The notes under the pieces were generated by a model. It made no database searches, had not been told where the DNA came from, and saw only the letters and a program-made list of their open reading frames with translations. Made by a program: the position numbers and the translations under genes. A stretch of DNA of 64,000 bases, from assembly GCA_965267355.1 (NCBI GenBank), contig OZ253956.1, positions 1,736,001 to 1,800,000 of the forward strand, in the 5' to 3' direction. The DNA is from GCA-002793235 sp965267355 (GTDB taxonomy: Bacteria > Bacteroidota > Bacteroidia > Flavobacteriales_E > Vicingaceae). How positions within the stretch are numbered: the stretch's first letter is position 1; every line of letters starts with the position of its first letter. Positions 26,020 through 33,407 of this stretch are shown in pieces.

Positions 26020-26046
26020 AAGCCGGACATGTTCCGGCTTCTTTTT
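26020..26046 (+). terminator. Rho-independent terminator after mdh
   Basis: Stem AAGCCGGA / TCCGGCTT with the loop CATGT, followed by CTTTTT. It lies 25 bp after the mdh stop codon and 13 bp before the chosen start of the next gene, so it also forms part of that gene's leader if read-through occurs. Confidence 0.88.
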
Positions 26047-26058
26047 AACATAAGTTTT

Positions 26059-26484
26059 ATGAAAACAGTTTTACCCATAGAAATTTTTGCCATTGAAGAC
26101 GATGGCTATCATTTAAAAACCAAATTAATAGTTAATGATAAACTAGCTAATGTAATTATTGATACTGGTGCATCGCGTAGCGTGTTTGATGAAAACAGAA
26201 TTACCAACTACGTTAATTTTGATGAGTTAGAGGAGCATGATAGACTTTCTTCTGGCTTGGGAACCAATACTATGGTTAGTAAAAAGGTTGAAATTGAAAA
26301 ATTACAACTGGGAGATATTGTTATCAATGATTATGAAGCAACAATTTTAGATTTATCACATGTAAATGCTTCTTACGAAAAATTAGAACTAGAACTCATT
26401 GATGGTATCTTGGGTGGAGATATTTTAAAGGAGTACAATGCGGTAATTGATTATAATAAAGAGGACTTGGTATTGAATAAGTAG
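26059..26484 (+). CDS. Retropepsin-like aspartic protease domain protein
   Basis: A 141-residue protein with one retroviral-type aspartic protease fold. The catalytic motif is VIIDTGASRSVFDE near residues 36-49, and a hydrophobic-hydrophobic-Gly signature appears late as LIDGILGGDIL. Retropepsins act as dimers. No signal peptide or membrane helix is seen, so it should be cytoplasmic; the substrate is unknown. The frame is open to an ATG at 26029, but that codon lies inside the mdh terminator loop, so the ATG at 26059 is preferred. It ends 2 bp before the convergent FG-GAP gene. Confidence 0.85.
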   Translation: MKTVLPIEIFAIEDDGYHLKTKLIVNDKLANVIIDTGASRSVFDENRITNYVNFDELEEHDRLSSGLGTNTMVSKKVEIEKLQLGDIVINDYEATILDLSHVNASYEKLELELIDGILGGDILKEYNAVIDYNKEDLVLNK

Positions 26485-26486
26485 TT

Positions 26487-28754
26487 TTACTTCTTGACTA
26501 CTTTATAAACCTTGATACCATTATCATTACTTAGTTTAACCAAATAAATACCTTGGTTGTAATTGTTGAGGTTAATAACAGTTTTGGCATTGGTTATGGT
26601 TTGATTGTACAGCATTTTTCCTACTAAATCTGTTATTTGTAGTGTAGTATTTTTTGTAGGTAGCATATCCAAATCAATGGTAATTTGATTGTTGGTTGGG
26701 TTAGGGTAAATCTTAATATTGTTAAGTCTATTAACTTGTTCATCGGTACCTACATTAATTAATGTGGTGTTGCCTTTATAAAAAGCTACTCCACCGCTAT
26801 AATTTCCAATAAGCATGTCTAAGTTTCCATCACTGGTTACATCTGCAACAGAAATGAATGAATTTACTCCTTCCCAAATGTTGAGATAAGTGCTGTCTCT
26901 ATCAAATTTCCCATTCAAGTTACCATCAATATTGGTAAACTTATAAATGTTACCATTGTTTGACCCTGAATATAATATAGTAGTACCGCTACTATCTATA
27001 AATACAGGGTTACTATTTCCTCTAAAGTTGTATTGATTTCGTGTGGCAATCTTACCTAATGAATCAGTTACAAATACAAAGTTTGGAGTAGAAATAGTTC
27101 CTCCATTTTCATAATAAGAAAATGTGCCGTTCTGCTTGCCTATTATCAGATCAAGCAAATTATCATTGTTTAGGTCGTAAAGTGTAGGTGCAGCATCTTG
27201 TCCTACATCAATGCCAAGGTAATTTACTTGACTAAGCGAAAAGTTTGCTGGATTGCCTGCACCAGCATTGTTCCTAAAATAGTGGATGTAACCATTAAAA
27301 TCACCAACTAACATATCTTTATCACCATCCCCATCAAGATCGCCAAAAGTAGGCGCAAGACCTAATGTTGGTCGGTTACCTATTAAATCTAAATTCATAC
27401 TAGCAATTTCAGCATAATTAGTATCTACCAATTGATATGCGGGAGTGGTAGCTGTGCCAATATTTTCATATACCCATAAACTAGAGTAGTATAAAATTGC
27501 TCCGAGTGAAGGATTATAATCACCATAATTTCCAACAATAACATCCATTAAACCATCTGCATTGTAGTCAAAAAATACGGGATGTGCACCTTCACCAATT
27601 TCTATCATACCATCTTGTACAAAGTTGTTCTGAATAAAATTAAAGTCAGGGTTATTGTTTGCTCCATTATTTTCATAAAACCATACATTATCGCTATTTG
27701 AGCAGCCATTATAGCAATTTGGAGCAGCCACCAAATCTTTAACATTATCATTGTTTACATCTATATAAAAACCAGCAGGAAAAATATCAATGTTCACAGC
27801 AATGCTATTACTGTTGTTTTTTGGAAATAAAGAATCCTGAACTAGTATTGATGATTGAGTTAAATTAGGACTAGCATCTTGGTTAACTAGTAACGTGAAA
27901 TTGCTAAAAGATACGTCAGAAATGACAAGATCTTTAGCATTGTCTGCATTAACATCTAATGCAAATAGCATGGAACCAGCATGTTTGTTTCCTCCGCTTG
28001 GTTTTTCTGGGTTACCAATATTAAAAGCACAAGTATCGTTTAACGTTACTGAGTTTCCACTTAGGTTTTCTTTAAAGAATCCCCAACATTTATTACGTAA
28101 TTGAAAATCTAAACTATCGCAAGTACCGTATTTTTCCATAGATAGGTTTTTATGATATTCCACATAAGAACCGGTAATACTAAAGGTTAACACATCTAAA
28201 TCTCCATCCCCATCAATATCATCTATAGCAGGAATATCAACTGAACTGATGTATAAGTTTACATAGCTTGGAGTAGGGCTATCAGGTTGAAAATCTGAAT
28301 AAACTAATAAAGTATCTCTGGTAAATGACAATTGAGAAGTTGAGGTATTTCTCCATGCAGACATGCCACCAGAGTAGTAGGTAAAGAAATCCATTTTACC
28401 ATCACAATTATAGTCTCTAAAAATTACCCAATCAGTTAGTTTAGGAAAGTATTTAATGTATTGAGGAGCGTGTATGTAACTTACTTTGTTAGTCTCACCT
28501 GTATTGATAAATGTGGATATTTTATTACCTGTTCTGTCAAAAACAAATAAATCCATTATCCCATCAAGGTTTAAATCTACTTCACTAAACTGAACAGAGT
28601 TGAAACCTCCTGCCCATGGATTTTTTAAAGTATCACCATTCATGTTCAGCACCGTTACAGTATCGTATCGATTAAAATAAATCTGAGCTGAATACTCAAT
28701 GTTGGCAAGTATTAGAAAAGTAATTCCAAAAATAAATTTAACACACTTTCTCAT
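26487..28754 (-). CDS. T9SS-secreted FG-GAP/VCBS repeat protein
   Basis: A 755-residue secreted protein. After a signal peptide (residues 1-23) come many FG-GAP/VCBS-type units recognisable by Asp-rich, calcium-binding-like loops: DLNLDGIMDLFVFD, DIDGDGDLDVLTF, DYNADGLMDVIVGNYG, DLDGDGDKDMLVGDFNG, DLNNDNLLDLIIG, DVTSDGNLDMLIGNYSG. They should form a beta-propeller. The C-terminus is a type A T9SS sorting domain (IKIYPNPTNNQITIDL, then GKMLYNQT and GIYLVKLSN, ending KVYKVVKK). It is thus cargo of the system that PorX regulates. Its ligand or activity is not known. Confidence 0.9.
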   Translation of the reverse strand: MRKCVKFIFGITFLILANIEYSAQIYFNRYDTVTVLNMNGDTLKNPWAGGFNSVQFSEVDLNLDGIMDLFVFDRTGNKISTFINTGETNKVSYIHAPQYIKYFPKLTDWVIFRDYNCDGKMDFFTYYSGGMSAWRNTSTSQLSFTRDTLLVYSDFQPDSPTPSYVNLYISSVDIPAIDDIDGDGDLDVLTFSITGSYVEYHKNLSMEKYGTCDSLDFQLRNKCWGFFKENLSGNSVTLNDTCAFNIGNPEKPSGGNKHAGSMLFALDVNADNAKDLVISDVSFSNFTLLVNQDASPNLTQSSILVQDSLFPKNNSNSIAVNIDIFPAGFYIDVNNDNVKDLVAAPNCYNGCSNSDNVWFYENNGANNNPDFNFIQNNFVQDGMIEIGEGAHPVFFDYNADGLMDVIVGNYGDYNPSLGAILYYSSLWVYENIGTATTPAYQLVDTNYAEIASMNLDLIGNRPTLGLAPTFGDLDGDGDKDMLVGDFNGYIHYFRNNAGAGNPANFSLSQVNYLGIDVGQDAAPTLYDLNNDNLLDLIIGKQNGTFSYYENGGTISTPNFVFVTDSLGKIATRNQYNFRGNSNPVFIDSSGTTILYSGSNNGNIYKFTNIDGNLNGKFDRDSTYLNIWEGVNSFISVADVTSDGNLDMLIGNYSGGVAFYKGNTTLINVGTDEQVNRLNNIKIYPNPTNNQITIDLDMLPTKNTTLQITDLVGKMLYNQTITNAKTVINLNNYNQGIYLVKLSNDNGIKVYKVVKK

Positions 28755-28848
28755 ACAAAATAGACGCTTTAAAGCAGTATTAAGTTGCTCGTAAATGTAC
28801 TCCTTTTATTTGTGATGAAAAATGATATGAAGTTATTAGAACTTTAAG

Positions 28849-28879
28849 TTGATAAATACTATTTGAAATTCTATATTTG
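28849..28879 (+). promoter_or_regulatory. Bacteroidetes-type promoter for secDF (TTG, 20 bp, TATATTTG)
   Basis: TTG at 28849-28851, a 20-bp spacer and TATATTTG at 28872-28879. The expected leader is about 34 bases before the ATG at 28918 and holds a GGAAGAA stretch that may serve as a ribosome-binding site. Confidence 0.65.
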
Positions 28880-28917
28880 CAGGCTTATTAAAAAAACGGA
28901 AGAATAATATATAAAAG

Positions 28918-31900
28918 ATGCAAAACAAAAGACTAATAACAGGATTTACAATTCTTTTCGCATTAGGGTGTTTATTTTCACTTTCATTAACGTGGTATGC
29001 AACAAAAGTTGAGAGCGATGCAAAAGAGTATGCAAATGGTAATTCTGAACTGGAATTCGCTTATTTAGATTCGATGGCTTCAGAAAAAGTGTATCCTATT
29101 ATTGATTACACTTATGGTGATTTGAGAACCAAAATGTTAAATCTTGGTTTGGATTTGAAAGGAGGGATGAACGTTACTCTTGAAGTGCAGGTGGATGAGG
29201 TAGTAAGAGCTTTATCTTCTTTTAACAAAGATGCTGCGTTTAACCAGGCGATTAGAGATGCTAAGGCATTACAGAAAGAAACTAATCAGGATTTTGTAAC
29301 ACTATTTGGTCAGGCTTATTTAGATAAAAACCCTAATGGGAAGTTAGCTCCGATATTTTATACTTTAGATAATAAAGATCAATTATCTCCAAATGCTACT
29401 AATGAGGAAGTTTTAGAATTTATCAGGGAAGAAGCTGATGATGCTATTGAGCGTTCTTTCAATGTAATTCGTACAAGAATTAATTTGTTTGGTTCAGCTC
29501 AACCAAGTATCCAGCGTTTAACAGGTTCTGATAGAATTTTGGTGGAGTTACCAGGTGTAAAAGACAAAGAGAGAGTTCGTCAGTTATTACAAGGTACAGC
29601 TAAGTTAGAATTTTGGTTAACATGGGAAAACAAAGAAGTTTATCCGATGTTAGAGCAAGCAGATATTAAATTAGGTAAAGTACTAAATGGAATTAAAGAA
29701 GAAACAACGGATTCTTCAATAACAGATACTACTGCTGTAAAAGAAACTGAAGTTGATGGTACTGTTGCTGTGGTTGATTCAACAGGAAAAGATACTGTAA
29801 CAGATGATGCTTCAAGTTTGTTAGCTGATATAGAAGGGGGAGCTAACGATACTACTGCTTTGGATAGTGCAGCTGCAGCCGATCAAAGTTTTGCAGATTA
29901 TGCTAAAGAGCACCCATTGTTTGCTGTTATGCGTCCAGCAATTTTCCAAAATCCTCAAACTCAACAATACGAGTATGGTAGAGGACCAGTTGTAGGGTAT
30001 GTTGCTATTAAGGATACCGCAAAAGTGAATGAGTACTTAAAAATGAAAGAAGTACAATCTATTTTCCCTCCAAGATTAAAATTTTTATGGACAGCAAAAC
30101 CTTATGATGAAGAAGAAAAGTTTGTTCAGTTAATAGCCATTAAAATTGATAATAGAGATGGTAAGCCTGCTTTAGAAGGAGATGTAATAGTAAATGCGTC
30201 ACAACAGTTCGACCAATTTTCTGGTGCTCCAGAAATTTCTATGAGCATGAATGGTGAAGGAGCTAATAAATGGAGAATCTTAACAGGTGCTAATGTTGGT
30301 AAATCTATTGCGATTGCTTTAGATGATTTAGTTTATTCTTTTCCAACAGTAAATGGAGAAATTGCAGGTGGCCAGTCTAGTATTGCTGGTAATTTTGAAA
30401 TTGAAGAAGCTAAGTTAATTGCAAATATTCTTAAAGCTGGTAAGCTACCTGCTCCTGCAAGAATTGTTGAAGAAGCTGTGGTTGGACCTACATTGGGTAG
30501 TGAATCTATCAGCAAGGGATTAAATTCATTTATTATTGCTCTATTAGTAGTATTAGCTTACATGATATTTTATTACTCAAAAGCTGGTATGGCTTCAGTA
30601 ATAGCATTGTTAGCAAACATGTTTTTTATCTTCGGTATTTTAGCTTCAATGCCTCAGTTAATTGCTTTAACTCTTCCTGGTATTGCAGGTATCATTTTAA
30701 CAATAGGTATGTCGGTAGATGCTAACGTACTTATTTTCGAGAGAATTAGAGAAGAAATTGCTGCTGGTAAAGGTATTCGTTTGGCTGTGGCAGATGGTTA
30801 TAAATTTGCTTATTCATCTATTATAGATGCTAACGTTACTACCTTATTAACTGGTGTAGTACTTTGGTTCTTTGGTACTGGTCCTGTTGAAGGATTTGCT
30901 AAAACTTTAGTAGTAGGTATTTTCACTTCTTTGTTTACAGCAATATTTATTACCAGAATTATTTTTGAAACGAGTTTGAACAAAAACAGAAAGTTAGCTT
31001 TTGCAACTAAACTTACAGAAGGAGCTTTCAAGAAAATAAACTTTGGATTTATTAAAAATAGAAAGAAATTCTACATCCTTTCAGGAATTATTATTGTTGC
31101 AGGTATTGGTTCTTTAGTAACTAAAGGATTGCAATATGGAGTAGATTTTCAGGGTGGTAGAGCTTACACCGTAAGGTTTGAAAATGAAGTGTCAACAGTT
31201 GATGTTGCTGGTAAATTAACCGCTCCATTTAAACAAGCTCCAGAAGTTAAAACATTTGGTGATGGTAATCAGGTTAAAATTGTTACTTCTTTTATGATTG
31301 ATAGTCAGGAAGAAGATGCTGATAATCAGGTTGAAGCAAAATTAAATGAAGGTTTAGGTCAAATGGGAGTTGATTATGAAGTGATGAGTTCTCAAAAAGT
31401 TGGACCAACCATTGCAGATGATATTAAGAAAGATTCTTTGTGGTCAATCATCTTCTCACTAATTATCATTTTCTTATACATTGTATTCAGATTTAAGAAA
31501 TGGCAATTTGGTATGGGAGCATTAGTAGCATTATTCCATGATGTATTAATGGTATTATCGTTGTTCTCATTATTATATGGTATCATGCCATTCTCATTAG
31601 AAATTGATCAGGCATTTATTGCTGCCTTATTAACGGTGGTTGGTTATTCAATTAACGATACTGTGGTTGTTTTTGATAGAATTAGAGAGTATTTAGGTTC
31701 TTATAAAAAGCAAGAGATTAAAACGGTGGTAAACAATGCCTTAAACAGTACATTAAGTAGAACAGTTAATACATCTTTATCTACAATTTTTGTATTAGCA
31801 ATGATTTTCTTCTTTGGAGGTGAAGTAATTAGAGGTTTCTCTTTTGCATTATTAATAGGTGTAATTGTAGGTACTTATTCTTCACTTTGTATAGCATCAC

Positions 31901-31947
31901 CAGTAATGTATGATTTTGCTGGAGCTCAAACTAAAAAGAAAAAATAA
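28918..31947 (+). CDS. secDF: Fused protein translocase subunit SecDF
   Basis: A 1009-residue fusion of SecD and SecF, the proton-driven helper of Sec export. SecD: one N-terminal helix, the LGLDLKGGMNVTLEV motif near residue 80, a large periplasmic part, and five helices with TLPGIAGIILTIGMSVDANVLIFERIREE. SecF from about residue 710: a helix, YGVDFQGGRAYTVRFEN, and five helices with AALLTVVGYSINDTVVVFDRIRE. Between residues 260 and 325 the SecD head carries an acidic, Thr/Ser/Asp-rich low-complexity insert (VDSTGKDTVTDDASS), which looks lineage-specific. It has its own promoter and terminator. Confidence 0.97.
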   Translation: MQNKRLITGFTILFALGCLFSLSLTWYATKVESDAKEYANGNSELEFAYLDSMASEKVYPIIDYTYGDLRTKMLNLGLDLKGGMNVTLEVQVDEVVRALSSFNKDAAFNQAIRDAKALQKETNQDFVTLFGQAYLDKNPNGKLAPIFYTLDNKDQLSPNATNEEVLEFIREEADDAIERSFNVIRTRINLFGSAQPSIQRLTGSDRILVELPGVKDKERVRQLLQGTAKLEFWLTWENKEVYPMLEQADIKLGKVLNGIKEETTDSSITDTTAVKETEVDGTVAVVDSTGKDTVTDDASSLLADIEGGANDTTALDSAAAADQSFADYAKEHPLFAVMRPAIFQNPQTQQYEYGRGPVVGYVAIKDTAKVNEYLKMKEVQSIFPPRLKFLWTAKPYDEEEKFVQLIAIKIDNRDGKPALEGDVIVNASQQFDQFSGAPEISMSMNGEGANKWRILTGANVGKSIAIALDDLVYSFPTVNGEIAGGQSSIAGNFEIEEAKLIANILKAGKLPAPARIVEEAVVGPTLGSESISKGLNSFIIALLVVLAYMIFYYSKAGMASVIALLANMFFIFGILASMPQLIALTLPGIAGIILTIGMSVDANVLIFERIREEIAAGKGIRLAVADGYKFAYSSIIDANVTTLLTGVVLWFFGTGPVEGFAKTLVVGIFTSLFTAIFITRIIFETSLNKNRKLAFATKLTEGAFKKINFGFIKNRKKFYILSGIIIVAGIGSLVTKGLQYGVDFQGGRAYTVRFENEVSTVDVAGKLTAPFKQAPEVKTFGDGNQVKIVTSFMIDSQEEDADNQVEAKLNEGLGQMGVDYEVMSSQKVGPTIADDIKKDSLWSIIFSLIIIFLYIVFRFKKWQFGMGALVALFHDVLMVLSLFSLLYGIMPFSLEIDQAFIAALLTVVGYSINDTVVVFDRIREYLGSYKKQEIKTVVNNALNSTLSRTVNTSLSTIFVLAMIFFFGGEVIRGFSFALLIGVIVGTYSSLCIASPVMYDFAGAQTKKKK

Positions 31948-31964
31948 ATTTTCAAAAGCATACT

Positions 31965-31995
31965 AAAGCCTTTCTGATTTCAGAAAGGCTTTTTT
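31965..31995 (+). terminator. Rho-independent terminator after secDF
   Basis: A 13-bp perfect stem AAAGCCTTTCTGA / TCAGAAAGGCTTT with a very short loop, then a T run. It directly precedes the -7 box of the TatA-like gene. Confidence 0.9.
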
Positions 31996-31997
31996 GT

Positions 31998-32005
31998 TAC
32001 TTTTG
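31998..32005 (+). promoter_or_regulatory. Putative -7 box (TACTTTTG) for the TatA-like gene
   Basis: TACTTTTG matches TAnnTTTG and would give a leader of about 13 bases. Where a -33 element should be, the DNA is occupied by the secDF terminator stem, and no TTG is seen there. Confidence 0.45.
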
Positions 32006-32022
32006 TTTTTAAAGTCTTAATA

Positions 32023-32430
32023 ATGAACTACATTTTACTTTTAGGAATGCCAGGTGGTGGAGAACTAATTTTTATAGTTTTAATCATTATTATGTTGTTT
32101 GGAAGTAAAAAAATTCCTGAATTAGCAAGAGGCTTAGGTAAAGGAATGCGAGAGATAAAAAATGCAACTAATGATATACAGCAGGAATTGAAAGAGGGTG
32201 CAAGACAAGTGAATAATGCTAAAGATTTTACCAATGTAGAAAAGCAGGTAAACGATTTGATTAAAAAAGACAAAGAAAAACAGCAAGAAGTTAAAGCAGA
32301 AGAGCAACCTGAAAAAACAGAAGAAAATAACGATGATCCAGTTATTAAACCCGTAGAAAATTCTAATACCGTTCAACGAAAAAATCCTTATTCAACTAAT
32401 CAAGATAATAACACCTCTGAAAAAGCATAA
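32023..32430 (+). CDS. tatA: TatA/TatB-type twin-arginine translocase subunit
   Basis: A 135-residue Tat pore-type protein. One N-terminal helix (GGELIFIVLIIIMLFGSKKIP) is followed by the amphipathic helix ELARGLGKGMREIKNATNDI and a long polar, Lys/Glu-rich tail. The FG-x-KKIPELAR junction is the TatA/E signature. TatB-like proteins share this layout, so the exact role is not certain, and TatC is not in the window. The stop codon directly abuts the ATG of the antiporter gene with no spacer. The tail beyond residue 70 is longer than in many TatA proteins. Confidence 0.9.
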   Translation: MNYILLLGMPGGGELIFIVLIIIMLFGSKKIPELARGLGKGMREIKNATNDIQQELKEGARQVNNAKDFTNVEKQVNDLIKKDKEKQQEVKAEEQPEKTEENNDDPVIKPVENSNTVQRKNPYSTNQDNNTSEKA

Positions 32431-33366
32431 ATGGAGTATGTTTTATTGATAGGTGGATTAATTACGCTAATTGTTGCAGGAGAATTATTAGTGAGAGGAG
32501 CCGTTGGTGTTGCTCTTAAATTTAACATTCCCACTTTAGTTATTGGTATGACCATTGTTTCTTTTGGAACTTCTGCTCCTGAATTATTAGTAAGCTTAAA
32601 AGCGGCCATAGAAGGACATCCTGACTTGGCAATAGGTAATGTTGTTGGCTCTAATGTTGCTAATATTGCTTTAGTATTAGGATTAACTACCATTATTTTA
32701 CCCATAACTGTAAAACGTTCAACAGCACATGTAGATTGGCCTATTATGATGGGAGCAACTATTTTGTTATTTGTTTTTATGTTGGATGGCTTTATTGATT
32801 GGTATGAGGGTTTACTGTTTGTATTAGGTTTGGTTGGTTTTAATTTGTACATGTTTAGGAATGCCAAGAAAGATAATGAGAAAGAAGAGTTGGATGTAGA
32901 TATTGAGCAGGTAAAGAAATCAAATATATTACTAAACATATTTTTGATTGTAATAGGTTCAATTGGTTTGGCATTTGGAGCTAACTGGCTTTTAGATGGA
33001 GCTGTTCAAATAGCTAAAGATTTTGGTGTAAGTGAGCATATAATTGGTGTTACTATAGTTGCATTTGGTACTAGTGTTCCGGAATTAATTACTTCATTGG
33101 TAGCTGCATTAAAAAAACATTCTGATATTTCGGTAGGAAACCTTATAGGTTCTAATATCTTTAATATTCTTGGAGTACTTGGTATAACATCCTTAGTAAA
33201 GGAAATACCTGTAACTCAAGCTGTAGTTCAGAATGATATGTACTGGGTGTTGGTAATATCATTTGTCATTTTCCCGATAATGATGTTTGGATATAAAATA
33301 AATCGACTTAATGGCTTGTTGCTCTTTGCTGCGTATTGTGCATACATTTATTTTGCGGTATCATAA
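32431..33366 (+). CDS. Ca2+/Na+ antiporter of the CaCA superfamily (YrbG-like)
   Basis: A 311-residue membrane protein with about ten helices and the two inverted alpha repeats of cation exchangers: GTSAPELLVSLKAAI with GNVVGSNVANIALVLG in the first half, and GTSVPELITSLVAALKK with GNLIGSNIFNILGVLG in the second. The Glu in each GTSxPEL motif binds the ions. It probably exports Ca2+ in exchange for Na+ (or H+). It shares an mRNA with the TatA-like gene. Confidence 0.92.
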   Translation: MEYVLLIGGLITLIVAGELLVRGAVGVALKFNIPTLVIGMTIVSFGTSAPELLVSLKAAIEGHPDLAIGNVVGSNVANIALVLGLTTIILPITVKRSTAHVDWPIMMGATILLFVFMLDGFIDWYEGLLFVLGLVGFNLYMFRNAKKDNEKEELDVDIEQVKKSNILLNIFLIVIGSIGLAFGANWLLDGAVQIAKDFGVSEHIIGVTIVAFGTSVPELITSLVAALKKHSDISVGNLIGSNIFNILGVLGITSLVKEIPVTQAVVQNDMYWVLVISFVIFPIMMFGYKINRLNGLLLFAAYCAYIYFAVS

Positions 33367-33407
33367 TTGATTGCTAATAATTATTAAGTACTTTAGGGGG
33401 TTGAAGT

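Noticed and set aside
26029..26058. Longer N-terminus for the retropepsin-like protein
   Set aside because: The codon lies inside the loop and stem of the mdh terminator, and the family-like part starts at the ATG at 26059.
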